NCBI GenBank assembly: GCA_030149525.1
Contig: JASBRJ010000098.1
Span: 1-51,601, forward strand
Length of the DNA stretch: 51,601 nucleotides
Origin: a bacterium
Lineage (GTDB): Bacteria > Vulcanimicrobiota > Xenobia > Xenobiales > JADMJV01
Reading direction: 5' to 3'
This document shows positions 39,302-47,907 of the stretch, in pieces. The notes beneath the pieces were generated by a model. It was not told the origin of the DNA. It was given only the letters and a program-made list of their open reading frames with translations, and did no database searches. The number at the start of each line of letters is the position of its first letter. Within the stretch, counting starts at the first letter, position 1. A program made the position numbers and the translations under genes.

Positions 39302-41677
39302 ATGTCTATTTTTAGAGGACGATGGGCCTGCCATTGGCTCATCCTATTTACTATCATATTTTCGTTCTACCCCGTCATGGCGGCCGAGGACCGAGGCGAC
39401 CTTGTGGTCACAGCTCTCTCCGAAGAAACCGAAGCCCCCGTGGCCGGGGCCACCGTCCGCGTTTTGAATCGCTCCAAAACGAAGGTTATCGCTTCAGGCG
39501 TCACCGACGCTCAAGGCAAGGTGAGAATCACCGGTATCGCCATCGGCGACGTCTTCGTGGAAGTCAGCAAGGATGGGGTCGGACTGGATCGGTCCCTGAT
39601 GACCATCAATGCGGGCACCGACAACAGCTTCGAAGCGTTCCTCTTTCCCTCCGACGAGAAGGAAACAGCTATCGAGGTTCAGGGTGACCTTCTGTTGGTC
39701 AACGGTAACAACCCCAATGACGGGGCCACCACCACCCGCGATCGCGACTTCATTCAGCGGCAGATTGCGGGCAGTGGTAATCTGCAGGATGTTTTGGCCA
39801 CCGTGCCCGGTGTGCAGACCAACAGCCTGGGCCAGGTTCATGTTCGCGGTGAACACAAAGCTCTGTCTCTTGCCATCGACGGCGTCGATCTTCCCATCAC
39901 GACCGAGTCTTCCATCACTCAACCTCTCGACCCCGAGTTTCTCGATACGGCCGAGGTTTCCACCGGAATGTACGACGCCGCCCAGGGCGGTCAACAAGGT
40001 GCGGTTATTAACGCTACCACGCCAGGCGAAGGCGAGAAGCCGTTCGTGAGTCTAGAAGCCAAGGCCGGTGACTACGGCCAATCGGATCTCATTCTGAAGG
40101 CCGGTGGTTCCAACGACGAGAATACGTTCAGTTACTTCATAGGCGCTCGCCACCGAACAAGCGATCTCTACCTTGAAGCTCCCAACCCTAACTCTCAAGC
40201 TCTGAACAACCGTGGTGAACTGACCTCGGTGATGCTAAAGCTGAACGGGAAAAACGAGAAGAACCGTTTCGGCCTGACCTTGAGCCACCAATCGGCCAAC
40301 TTCGGCGTTCCTCAGACTCCACAAAACTTCGCCGCGGGCGTTCGCCAAGAACAAGACGACAGCAACACGCTTGCTCTTGCTAGTTGGAACCATCAATTCA
40401 GCGAAGACGACGACCTTCTCTTCGGTCTTGCCTTTCAGAGAAATCAGCAAAAGCTCAACAATAACGGGGTTTTTACTCTCTTCACGGCAGTCCCGGCAGC
40501 CCTGGAAGCGGAACTTGCCGAGGAAGGCTTCGCCCTGGACCCGGAAAACCCGGGCTCTCCTTACCTACCTACAACAGACCTGACTATCACTCAGCTCAAG
40601 CCAAGCGTCGACTACACCCATCGCTTCGGGGAAGGCCATCGACTGAAAGTGGGTGCCAGCGCCAACTTCATCAACTCCGATCAGGAGCTGTTCATTACCG
40701 ACCCGGGTGGCGGCGGCGGAATACCCAATCCTCTGGGACTCCCCGGCAACCCTACCCGGTTTGCTGCCAACCTGGAAAGAGACGCCTTTGTTGGCGGTGT
40801 CTACGTGAGCCACACCTACCCCCTCACCGACTCCTTGACGGTAAACTACGGACTGCGAGCCGACACTTTTGATAACGGCTTGGGCGTGAGCACGGGACAA
40901 CTTTCTCCCCGATTGAATCTCAGCTTTTCCCCCACCGAGGAGCAGGCTATCCGTCTTTCCTACAACCGACTCTTTCAACCCCCGCCCATCGAACTCGACC
41001 TGAGTGGAAGCACCGAGGTTCTTCCTCAGAGAACTCACGCCTACGAACTCTCCTACGAGAATCAGTTCGCCAAGAACTGGGTGGGTAAAGCTGCTCTGGT
41101 CTACAAGGACTTCCGCGATCAGATCGACGTGGGCCTTCTCATTCCCAACAGTAACATTCCCGTATTTGCGCCTATCAACTTTGCCCGAGCCGAGTATAAA
41201 GGGATCGAGCTGAGCGTACGTTCCTTCAACGAGTTTGGCTGGAACGGCTTCGTCAGCGGGACCATCGGAGAAGCCAAACCCACCGAGCCCGGAATCTTCG
41301 CCGGTCACTTCCCCCGATTCAACGATCACGACCAACGCGTCCAGGCGACTGCCGGTGTGTCTCATACCTGGAAGAACGGCCTCTCCACAGGAGTGGATGT
41401 TCTCTACGCATCCGGCTTTCCCCAAGAAGCACTCCCTCTCTACAACTCCATCGGCATCACCCCGTTTGGGCTCAACGGAGAGCGTCAGGATCGTTTCATC
41501 ACCAATCTCAATATCCAATACCGACCCGAAGAGAAAGACGGTGGTACCTTTGGTGCCGGACTCCAAGTGTTCAACCTGTTCGACGATCGTTCTCTTCTCA
41601 ACCTGTTCAGTGAATTCTCCGGCACTCGATTCGTCACCGGCCGTAGATTTCTGCTCAACGTGAATGCGAGGTTCTAA
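39302..41677 (+). CDS. TonB-dependent outer-membrane receptor with carboxypeptidase-regulatory-like domain
   Basis: A 791-residue receptor. The signal peptide (about 1-27, ending YPVMAAE) precedes an N-terminal beta-sandwich of the carboxypeptidase-regulatory-like type (DLVVTALSEETEAPVAGATV, about 30-115). A plug domain (about 130-250) contains LATVPGVQTNSLGQVHVRGE and STGMYDAAQGGQQGAVINAT. The 22-strand-type barrel ends in LLNVNARF with terminal Phe. ATG 39302 has AGGAG four bases upstream. The substrate cannot be read from the sequence. The operon partners (Cys/His protein, His-rich lipoprotein) and the Fur-like site argue for a metal or metal chelate; the tonB cluster is divergent. Confidence 0.92.
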   Translation: MSIFRGRWACHWLILFTIIFSFYPVMAAEDRGDLVVTALSEETEAPVAGATVRVLNRSKTKVIASGVTDAQGKVRITGIAIGDVFVEVSKDGVGLDRSLMTINAGTDNSFEAFLFPSDEKETAIEVQGDLLLVNGNNPNDGATTTRDRDFIQRQIAGSGNLQDVLATVPGVQTNSLGQVHVRGEHKALSLAIDGVDLPITTESSITQPLDPEFLDTAEVSTGMYDAAQGGQQGAVINATTPGEGEKPFVSLEAKAGDYGQSDLILKAGGSNDENTFSYFIGARHRTSDLYLEAPNPNSQALNNRGELTSVMLKLNGKNEKNRFGLTLSHQSANFGVPQTPQNFAAGVRQEQDDSNTLALASWNHQFSEDDDLLFGLAFQRNQQKLNNNGVFTLFTAVPAALEAELAEEGFALDPENPGSPYLPTTDLTITQLKPSVDYTHRFGEGHRLKVGASANFINSDQELFITDPGGGGGIPNPLGLPGNPTRFAANLERDAFVGGVYVSHTYPLTDSLTVNYGLRADTFDNGLGVSTGQLSPRLNLSFSPTEEQAIRLSYNRLFQPPPIELDLSGSTEVLPQRTHAYELSYENQFAKNWVGKAALVYKDFRDQIDVGLLIPNSNIPVFAPINFARAEYKGIELSVRSFNEFGWNGFVSGTIGEAKPTEPGIFAGHFPRFNDHDQRVQATAGVSHTWKNGLSTGVDVLYASGFPQEALPLYNSIGITPFGLNGERQDRFITNLNIQYRPEEKDGGTFGAGLQVFNLFDDRSLLNLFSEFSGTRFVTGRRFLLNVNARF

Positions 41678-41678
41678 A

Positions 41679-42884
41679 GTGAAAAAGCTCATAGCAACAA
41701 TGGTGCTGGCCGCCTCTCTGTGCGGCTGCGACAGCAACGGTGGAGCCGTAGGGGTCGACCGTGAGGGTTTCAACTTTAGCTCAGCCCAAGGCAATTTTAT
41801 CACCACAACCGTCCAGGTCGAGAATCGATTCTTCTACATTCTAAACCGCACCGACAATAACGTGTCGGGGCTTTATGCGGTGACCGGGGAAGAGGGTCAT
41901 GACCACACCCACGGCCGGATCATGGCCCAAGAAGACGATCATGATCACGACCATGAGGGCGAGGAACACGAAGACGAAGGACTGGAACTGGAAAGCCTGG
42001 ACGGAAGTCCCTATCTTTTTGGAGCCGCCAATCTAGTGGATCTGGGTGTGGAGTCCTCCGGCCGATACTTTTTCATTCTCGACTCGTCCGGCAATCTGAG
42101 CAGCTATGAAATCGACGGAATCCGCGGTTTCCTAAATCTGAAAAGCACGATTCCTACCGGCGTTGCCAATCCACGTCGCATCGCTGTATCTCCCGACGGG
42201 CGAGGAGTAGGTGTTCTAGGCGACAGCGTGAGTATCCACGGTGTTTCCTCCGATGGCGTTCTCGATGCCTCCGGTTCTACTCAGGCCAACACTCAGGGAT
42301 GGGTCGACCTCGATCTCAATGGTGTCAACGGAGTCGCAACCACCTCGACCGGAGCGGTCGGATTCCAGTGGATCCCCGGCTCCCAACTCTTTCCCCAATT
42401 CAACGTCACTCTGCCCGGTGGCTCTCGCGGAGAGGCTATCTATGTGGGAGACCATATTTACGTGGTCAATCAGGGAGCAGCTTCTGTGAGCCAACTGACT
42501 CAGTCAGGGAACTCCGAAATCACCCTGGAGCAGACTTTCGCACTGCCGGCCGAACTCACTGCTCCTGTACAGATCGAGAGCATTGAAGACGGTGAAGAGC
42601 TTGTGGTGGCCGATGCTGACTCTCTGAGCCGTCTGGTCATTGAACCCAATGAACTCCACGAAGAAGTCACCGTCCCCATCACTCGAGTCCCCAACCGGCT
42701 TTTCGCCGTTCCCGAATCGGAGGTGCTGCTGGTCGGTCATTCCACCGGCGAAGGAACGACCCAGGTCATACTCCACGAGGGCGAACTGGAAATTATGGAT
42801 GAACCCGGACCCGGCGGCCAGGGTGCCTTCGGATTTGGATTCGCCGAACGGAGCGGGACGATCACTCAAACCGTCAATCTCTAA
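41679..42884 (+). CDS. His-rich lipoprotein with beta-propeller-like repeats
   Basis: GTG 41679 is preceded by GAGG at seven bases and starts two bases after the receptor stop. The product, about 401 residues, begins with a lipoprotein signal (KKLIATMVLAASLCGC) with lipobox Cys near residue 17. A His/Asp/Glu-rich segment follows at about 70-95 (EEGHDHTHGRI, then DDHDHDHEGEEHEDEG), a typical metal-binding stretch. The remainder looks like a YncE/WD-type propeller: repeated NLVDLGVESSGRYFFILDSS and PRRIAVSPDGRGVGVLG blocks. I recognise no named family. Co-transcription with the receptor suggests a surface or periplasmic metal-binding partner. A terminator follows. Confidence 0.8.
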   Translation: MKKLIATMVLAASLCGCDSNGGAVGVDREGFNFSSAQGNFITTTVQVENRFFYILNRTDNNVSGLYAVTGEEGHDHTHGRIMAQEDDHDHDHEGEEHEDEGLELESLDGSPYLFGAANLVDLGVESSGRYFFILDSSGNLSSYEIDGIRGFLNLKSTIPTGVANPRRIAVSPDGRGVGVLGDSVSIHGVSSDGVLDASGSTQANTQGWVDLDLNGVNGVATTSTGAVGFQWIPGSQLFPQFNVTLPGGSRGEAIYVGDHIYVVNQGAASVSQLTQSGNSEITLEQTFALPAELTAPVQIESIEDGEELVVADADSLSRLVIEPNELHEEVTVPITRVPNRLFAVPESEVLLVGHSTGEGTTQVILHEGELEIMDEPGPGGQGAFGFGFAERSGTITQTVNL

Positions 42885-42896
42885 CGGCATTTTCAC

Positions 42897-42936
42897 AAAG
42901 CGACTCTTCGAGTTCCGAGGAGTCGCTTTTGCTTTT
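42897..42936 (+). terminator. Terminator after the receptor-lipoprotein operon
   Basis: AAAGCGACTC (42897-42906) and GAGTCGCTTT (42920-42929) form a 10-bp stem with an inner TCG/CGA pair, followed by TTGCTTTT. It lies 13 bases after the lipoprotein stop. Confidence 0.85.
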
Positions 42937-42986
42937 CCCAGGAGAATCGATTTCGGATTGGTAGAAGGCTCCATAAGAGTCTTAGA

Positions 42987-44429
42987 GTGAAACCCTATCT
43001 TGTCATAGCGGGAGCAGGCCAAACCGGTCGAGAGATCGCCGGTCGCCTGATCGATAAATTCGACGTCCTTTTGATCGACATCGATGCGGAGCGCCTCGCT
43101 GTGGCCCATAAAGAGATCGGTGAAGTCGCAACCTTCCAGGGCGACGCTACCAGCCCGCTGGTCTTACACAAAGCGGAGATGGAGAAAGCCCATACAGCCA
43201 TCGGACTCACCGGCGAAGATCAGGTCAACCTGGAGTTCTGCAAAACAGCCAGTCAACGTTTTGGAGTCAACAACTGCTATTCGGTTGTGACCAGGAGAAC
43301 CCGCATCGCCGAGTTCAACGAACTGGGCATTGAAGTCTTAAGTCGGGCCTATGCCGTCGCTTCCATACTACAGACCCGAGTCGATCCCGGTCGCCGCACC
43401 ACCTCCGAAATCGGCCTGGGGGCTGGTGAACTCTTCGAAGTGACGGTGATGGCCCATTCGCCTGTGGTCGGTCGCTCACTCTCAAGCTTTCATGGCAAAG
43501 CGTGGCTTGCCGGTGCCATCTATCGGGAAGGTAAGTTAGTCGTTCCTCACGGGGGCACGGTGATTGAAGTTGGTGATCGAGTTCTGCTTATCGGTGATCC
43601 CGCCGTCTTGCCCGCCGTGGCCAACTTCTTCCGCACCGGCGCCTCAGAATTTCCACTTCAATACGGAAGCTACATTCTGGTGAGTGACCCGGAGAAGCTA
43701 GGAGACGGATTTTCTCTCCCCGAGGCGCTCCATCTTGCGCGAAACACCCATGCCCAGGGCTTGAAAGTCCTCTCTGCCCCCTACCAAAACGACGACACTC
43801 TAGCCGAAGTCTGCGGACTGGCCGAGGTGCCCTCCAGCATCAAAACCGCACCTGACGATTGGCCGCGACGAGTGACCAGAATTCTCAATCAAGAAGACGC
43901 CGGCTGTGTGGTCTTGCCGGGGCCGAAGCAGGGACTTTTGGACTGGCTTGGCCTTGGTCATAAAGCGCTTTTTGAGATGCTGAAACATCTCGACCGACCC
44001 TGCTTGCTTTCTCGGGGAACCTTCCCTTACCGAAGAATCTTACTGGTCGTCTCCAAAGGTGAGGCTTTCACCAGGGCTGCCGAACTTGCCATGGAGGTCA
44101 CTCGACACTTCCGGGCCGAGATCACCGCCCTGGCTGTCTTGCCCCCCGAATTTGTGAGCGGCGCGGGTCATCACAACGAACTCAAGCAAGCCATAGAGCA
44201 TGCCTGCTCCATGGGGAGCTACTACTCCCTCAAAGTGGAAAGTCGGATGCTGGAAGGCCACCCCGTTCATGCGGTGATCGAAGAGGCCGCCAACTACGAC
44301 CTCGTGGTCCTGGGCTACGCTCCTTCAGGGGGGCCGCGATGGTTCTCCATAGATGCGGCTCAACATCTTATCCTGCGCCTCCCCTGCTCAGCCGTTGTCC
44401 TCACCACGCCGGTGCAGAGCTTTCTCTAA
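42987..44429 (+). CDS. TrkA-type RCK protein fused to a universal-stress (UspA) domain
   Basis: A 480-residue cytosolic protein. The NAD-binding RCK_N domain (1-120) shows YLVIAGAGQTGREIAGRL, the acidic FDVLLIDIDAE and QGDATSP. An RCK_C domain follows (about 140-220: ELFEVTVMAHSPVVGRSLSS; HGGTVIEVGDRVLLIGDP). The middle and C-terminal parts (about 230-350 and 350-480) are UspA-like: RRILLVVSKGEAFTRAAELA and YDLVVLGYAPSGGP. TrkA/RCK proteins gate K+ transporters such as TrkH/TrkG/Ktr, but none is encoded here, so it probably acts with one elsewhere. The start is GTG 42987 with a weak ribosome site. An AT-rich hairpin (44432-44449) separates it from the next gene. Confidence 0.85.
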   Translation: MKPYLVIAGAGQTGREIAGRLIDKFDVLLIDIDAERLAVAHKEIGEVATFQGDATSPLVLHKAEMEKAHTAIGLTGEDQVNLEFCKTASQRFGVNNCYSVVTRRTRIAEFNELGIEVLSRAYAVASILQTRVDPGRRTTSEIGLGAGELFEVTVMAHSPVVGRSLSSFHGKAWLAGAIYREGKLVVPHGGTVIEVGDRVLLIGDPAVLPAVANFFRTGASEFPLQYGSYILVSDPEKLGDGFSLPEALHLARNTHAQGLKVLSAPYQNDDTLAEVCGLAEVPSSIKTAPDDWPRRVTRILNQEDAGCVVLPGPKQGLLDWLGLGHKALFEMLKHLDRPCLLSRGTFPYRRILLVVSKGEAFTRAAELAMEVTRHFRAEITALAVLPPEFVSGAGHHNELKQAIEHACSMGSYYSLKVESRMLEGHPVHAVIEEAANYDLVVLGYAPSGGPRWFSIDAAQHLILRLPCSAVVLTTPVQSFL

Positions 44430-44472
44430 TGGCAAAAAAAGCTTTTTGCTCCTCAGGACAAATAACTCTCTC

Positions 44473-46035
44473 ATGAAACGTTGGAACGGCTGGGGATACA
44501 GCACGATAGACATGCCGGTGCCACCGACCGCCGCTCCGCTTCTGGCCTCTCTGGCCGGTACACCGTGCCCCCAGCGGGATGCCGCTCTCGAACAGATTGT
44601 GGAGAAAATACCACCAAGTCGTCTATCCCCCGATCCTCTCTTGAGCACGGAGCCCGAAACTCGCTTGCGCCACTCCCGCGGTCAGAGTCTGTCCGATTGG
44701 CTCGAGTTGCGCTACGGAAGCGTCAACACGTTCCCCGACGCCGTGGCGTTCCCGGAGACTTCCGAGCAGTTAGAGCACCTTTTAGGTCTGGCCAAACGGG
44801 AAAACGCTATTGTCATTCCTTACGGAGGCGGAACAAGCGTTGTGGGTCACCTCACTCCACCTTCAGGAGACCGGCCAGTCCTTACGGTGAGCATGGCCCG
44901 GCTGAATCGATTATTGGATCTCAATCAGCAGGATCACCTGGCCACTTTTCAGGCCGGGGTGGCCGGGCCAGATCTTGAAGCCTCTCTGCGAAACTTCGGA
45001 TATGTTTTGGGCCACTATCCCCAGTCGTTCGAATTCTCTACCCTGGGCGGGTGGGTCGTGACCCGTTCCTCCGGTCAGCAATCCCTCGGATACGGCAGGA
45101 TTGAAGACCTTTTCGCGGGCGGAACGTTGCTCTCACCGGCGGGCAAGTTGGTGATGCCAAATCACCCAGCCAGCTCGGCCGGACCGGACCTCCGACAGAT
45201 CGTCCTTGGGTCGGAGGGCAAGGCGGGTATCCTTTCCCAGGTCACCGTTCGAGTGACACCTCAACCAGCCCATGAAAAGTTTGCCGCCATACTCTTTCCT
45301 TCGTGGCAGCAAGCCGTGGAAACAGCCCAAGCTCTGGCCCGTTCGGAGCTCTGCCTTTCTATGATGAGGGTCAGTGATGCTCGGGAGACGGTGGTTCAAC
45401 TGGGCCTGGCGGGAACCAACCCTGCCCTGAAGCTACTCCCCACCTGGCCGGAAAGGTGTTTGATGCTGTTGGCCTTCACCGCCAATTCGCGTCTCACGGT
45501 CGAGCGAGACCGTCTGCGAGGATGGCACGCTGCCCGCCAACGAGGCGGACTGCCCTTACCTGGCCCGTTCGGCGAAAAATGGCGAGAAAAGCGTTTCCGC
45601 GGAGCCTATCTGCGCAACACCTTGTGGGATCTGGGATACGCCGTGGACACGCTTGAGACTTGTCTTCTCTGGTCTCGCCTCGACCAGGGCAAGTCCCTCA
45701 TAGAAAACGCTCTCTTTGAAGGGCTCAACGGCGAGGGACATGTGTTCAGTCACCTCTCCCACTTCTATCCCAGCGGGTGCAGTCTCTACACCACTTACCT
45801 CTTTCCCCTATCCGATACAGAGCATGCGGTCCGAGAGAAATGGCGGCGCTGCAAGTCGGGAGCCAGCGAAGCTATTGTCAGAGCGCAGGGCACCATCAGC
45901 CACCAACACGGAGTTGGACTGGATCACAAACCCTATCTTCAGTATGAAAAAGGTCAGCTGGGACTGGACGCTCTGAGCGCCTCACTCCACACATTCGATC
46001 CCAACTCCCTGATGAATCCGGATAAACTTCTATGA
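44473..46035 (+). CDS. FAD-linked oxidase of the alkyldihydroxyacetonephosphate synthase (AGPS) type
   Basis: About 520 residues from ATG 44473 (MKRWNGWGYSTIDMP); the longer frame from 44353 would overlap the TrkA gene and is rejected. The MK-W-NGWG start, RHSRGQSLSDWLELRYGS, the FAD-binding PYGGGTSVVGHL and the C-terminal ISHQHGVGLDHKPYLQYEKG motif match bacterial AGPS-like flavoproteins, which make the ether bond of alkyl lipids from acyl-DHAP. It ends in LDPxSLMNPDKLL-like sequence (FDPNSLMNPDKLL). It overlaps the next gene (GlpD) by four bases (ATGA). AGPS uses DHAP esters and GlpD makes DHAP, so the pairing is biochemically coherent. A plain glycolate/lactate-type oxidase cannot be excluded. 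Confidence 0.82.
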   Translation: MKRWNGWGYSTIDMPVPPTAAPLLASLAGTPCPQRDAALEQIVEKIPPSRLSPDPLLSTEPETRLRHSRGQSLSDWLELRYGSVNTFPDAVAFPETSEQLEHLLGLAKRENAIVIPYGGGTSVVGHLTPPSGDRPVLTVSMARLNRLLDLNQQDHLATFQAGVAGPDLEASLRNFGYVLGHYPQSFEFSTLGGWVVTRSSGQQSLGYGRIEDLFAGGTLLSPAGKLVMPNHPASSAGPDLRQIVLGSEGKAGILSQVTVRVTPQPAHEKFAAILFPSWQQAVETAQALARSELCLSMMRVSDARETVVQLGLAGTNPALKLLPTWPERCLMLLAFTANSRLTVERDRLRGWHAARQRGGLPLPGPFGEKWREKRFRGAYLRNTLWDLGYAVDTLETCLLWSRLDQGKSLIENALFEGLNGEGHVFSHLSHFYPSGCSLYTTYLFPLSDTEHAVREKWRRCKSGASEAIVRAQGTISHQHGVGLDHKPYLQYEKGQLGLDALSASLHTFDPNSLMNPDKLL

Positions 46036-47543
46036 ATCAGGAGTGGGACATCATCGTCGTGGGGGGCGGCATCACCGGCGCCGGAATTTTCCGCCAGTCC
46101 GTCCACCTGGGCTACAAGACTCTTCTGGTGGAACAGAACGACTTCGCCTGGGGTACCTCCAGTCGCTCTTCGAAACTCGTTCATGGAGGGCTCCGCTACC
46201 TCAAACAGGGTAAAATCGATCTGGTACGGGACTCAGTCCTTGAGCGCCAGGCTCTGCTGGCTGAACTCCCCGGACTGGTGAACCCGTTGAACTTTCTGAT
46301 TGCCGACTATAAGGGCCAGTCTCCCAACCCCTGGTTGCTTCGAGCCGGGCTGGCGACCTACGACACCCTGGCCGGGAAATGGGATCACCAGTGGCTGAGC
46401 CGCAACGATTTCATCATGGCCGCCCCCCACCTCAATCGTGAGGGGCTCACCGGTGGAGGGCGTTTTACCGACGCTCAGGTGGACGATGCGCGGTTAGTGT
46501 TGCGAGTGCTTCTGGAGGGAGAGGCCGAGGGCGGGACCCTTGAGAGTTACACCAAAGCCACCTCGCCTCGGCGAGAAGGGGACCGGACCCATCTCACCTT
46601 AGAGAATAGCCGTGGTCGCTTCGAAGTCTCGGCTCGGGTGGTCTTCTCCGCCACCGGAGCCTGGGCCGATCAGTTCTCAGAACATCGTCCCCATCGCTTG
46701 AGACCACTCAGAGGCTCTCATATCACCTTCCCAGGCTGGCGACTCCCTTTGCCCTGCGCCCTCTCATTTAGCCACCCCGACGACGGTCGACCCACCTTTC
46801 TGGTTCCCTGGGAAGGAGCGAGTTTCTGCGGAACCACCGATCTCGATCATAACCACTCCTTAGATCAGGAGCCTCGAATTGAAGCAGAGGAAGTGAAGTA
46901 TCTCCTCAGAGGCCTCGCTTTTGCCGTTCCCCATCTAGAGCTTCAGGCACGAGACATCATCGGGACCTGGGCCGGAGTACGTCCGGTTTTGAGTAGTGGC
47001 AAGGAGGTCGACCCTTCTAAGGAGACCCGGGACCACGCCCTTTGGAACGAAAATGGCGTGGTGACCATGACCGGAGGAAAACTTACGACCTTTCGTCTCA
47101 TGGCAGGCGAGGCGATGGAAGAGGCCGCTATGTATCTGCCCGCTCCCTCGCGGCGCGGACTCTTTACCTTCGCCCCTCCCACTCTCCTGGAAGGCCCCGT
47201 CCCTCCCCATCTGGCCCAGCGACTAAGCGGTCGATATGGAGCTATGGCTCAACAAGTCGCCGAGTGCGGAGACCTCTCCCTCATCCAGGGCTCTTGGAAC
47301 GTCTGGGCCGAGCTGGTCTGGGCCTGTCGAGCCGAGCGCGTTTATCATTTGAGCGACCTCTTGCTCCGCAGAACAAGACTAGGCTTCGTTCTTCCCGGAG
47401 GTGGTCGAGAGCACATGGAGCCGATCGGAAAAATCTGTTGCAAAGAACTGGGATGGGACGCTCACCGTTGGAAGTCGGAAATGGAAGACTACATCCATCT
47501 CTGGGAATCGGCCTATACCGTTGCCGAGGGAGCCTTATGGTGA
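46032..47543 (+). CDS. glpD: Glycerol-3-phosphate dehydrogenase, GlpD/GlpA type
   Basis: A membrane-associated flavoprotein that oxidises sn-glycerol-3-phosphate to DHAP and passes electrons to quinone. The FAD Rossmann motif IIVVGGGITGAGIFRQ is at residues 7-22, followed by the signature NDFAWGTSSRSSKLVHGG and LRYLKQGKIDLV. The substrate-domain motifs FLVPWEGASFCGTTDLDHN and TMTGGKLTTFRLMAGEAM are also present. The 503 residues fit. The start overlaps the AGPS-like gene (ATGA), and the last seven bases overlap the small downstream gene. No glycerol kinase or facilitator is nearby, which supports a lipid-related rather than glycerol-catabolic role. Confidence 0.93.
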   Translation: MNQEWDIIVVGGGITGAGIFRQSVHLGYKTLLVEQNDFAWGTSSRSSKLVHGGLRYLKQGKIDLVRDSVLERQALLAELPGLVNPLNFLIADYKGQSPNPWLLRAGLATYDTLAGKWDHQWLSRNDFIMAAPHLNREGLTGGGRFTDAQVDDARLVLRVLLEGEAEGGTLESYTKATSPRREGDRTHLTLENSRGRFEVSARVVFSATGAWADQFSEHRPHRLRPLRGSHITFPGWRLPLPCALSFSHPDDGRPTFLVPWEGASFCGTTDLDHNHSLDQEPRIEAEEVKYLLRGLAFAVPHLELQARDIIGTWAGVRPVLSSGKEVDPSKETRDHALWNENGVVTMTGGKLTTFRLMAGEAMEEAAMYLPAPSRRGLFTFAPPTLLEGPVPPHLAQRLSGRYGAMAQQVAECGDLSLIQGSWNVWAELVWACRAERVYHLSDLLLRRTRLGFVLPGGGREHMEPIGKICCKELGWDAHRWKSEMEDYIHLWESAYTVAEGALW

Positions 47544-47902
47544 AGAAACTCCTGATCGGCCTGATCGCGCTCTGCACACTGGGAGCCATCGTCTATCAAG
47601 TCACTCGCCCCAAGATTGACTTCAATCCCACCGTGCAACGGTCCCAGCTGTTCGGCACCTGGTCCGACTCCGACGAGAGTCTCACCCTCTCCGAGGACGG
47701 CACCTATATTTACCTGCGAAACGGTATGCGTTACGAAGGCACCTGGGGAAGTGAGAATGAGAGGTTGCTCCTGGTTCCTCACCTTCACCGACTGGGGCTC
47801 TATACTCGAGTGGTTACAGTGGATGGAGAGTTGCGCGTCTTGAGCACCTTTCAGGATTCAAAGCATTGGGACGGCTCTCTCGGTTTGTCCAGGGCCCAAT
47901 AA
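47537..47902 (+). CDS. Small membrane-anchored protein, unknown function
   Basis: A 121-residue protein from ATG 47537, preceded by GAGGGAG, overlapping the glpD stop by seven bases. One N-terminal hydrophobic segment (KKLLIGLIALCTLGAIVYQV) is followed by a compact domain of the lipocalin-like/META-like type (FGTWSDSDESLTLSEDGTYI, then MRYEGTWGSENERLLLVP): beta-rich, with the repeated GTW element. No Cys lies at a lipobox position suitable for lipidation beyond Cys13, so it is probably a membrane anchor or a cleaved signal. The same-phase longer frame beginning at 47042 is a shadow of glpD. Function unknown. Confidence 0.75.
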   Translation: MVKKLLIGLIALCTLGAIVYQVTRPKIDFNPTVQRSQLFGTWSDSDESLTLSEDGTYIYLRNGMRYEGTWGSENERLLLVPHLHRLGLYTRVVTVDGELRVLSTFQDSKHWDGSLGLSRAQ

Positions 47903-47907
47903 GCAGC

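Noticed and set aside
44432-44449. GCAAAAA-AAGC-TTTTTGC hairpin between the TrkA-USP and AGPS-like genes
   Set aside because: The stem is almost all A-T with no separate U-tract; it is too weak to call a terminator.
47042-47902. 286-codon frame starting inside glpD
   Set aside because: The part before 47537 is Arg/Ser-rich shadow of glpD. Only the ATG at 47537, with its own ribosome site, is credible.
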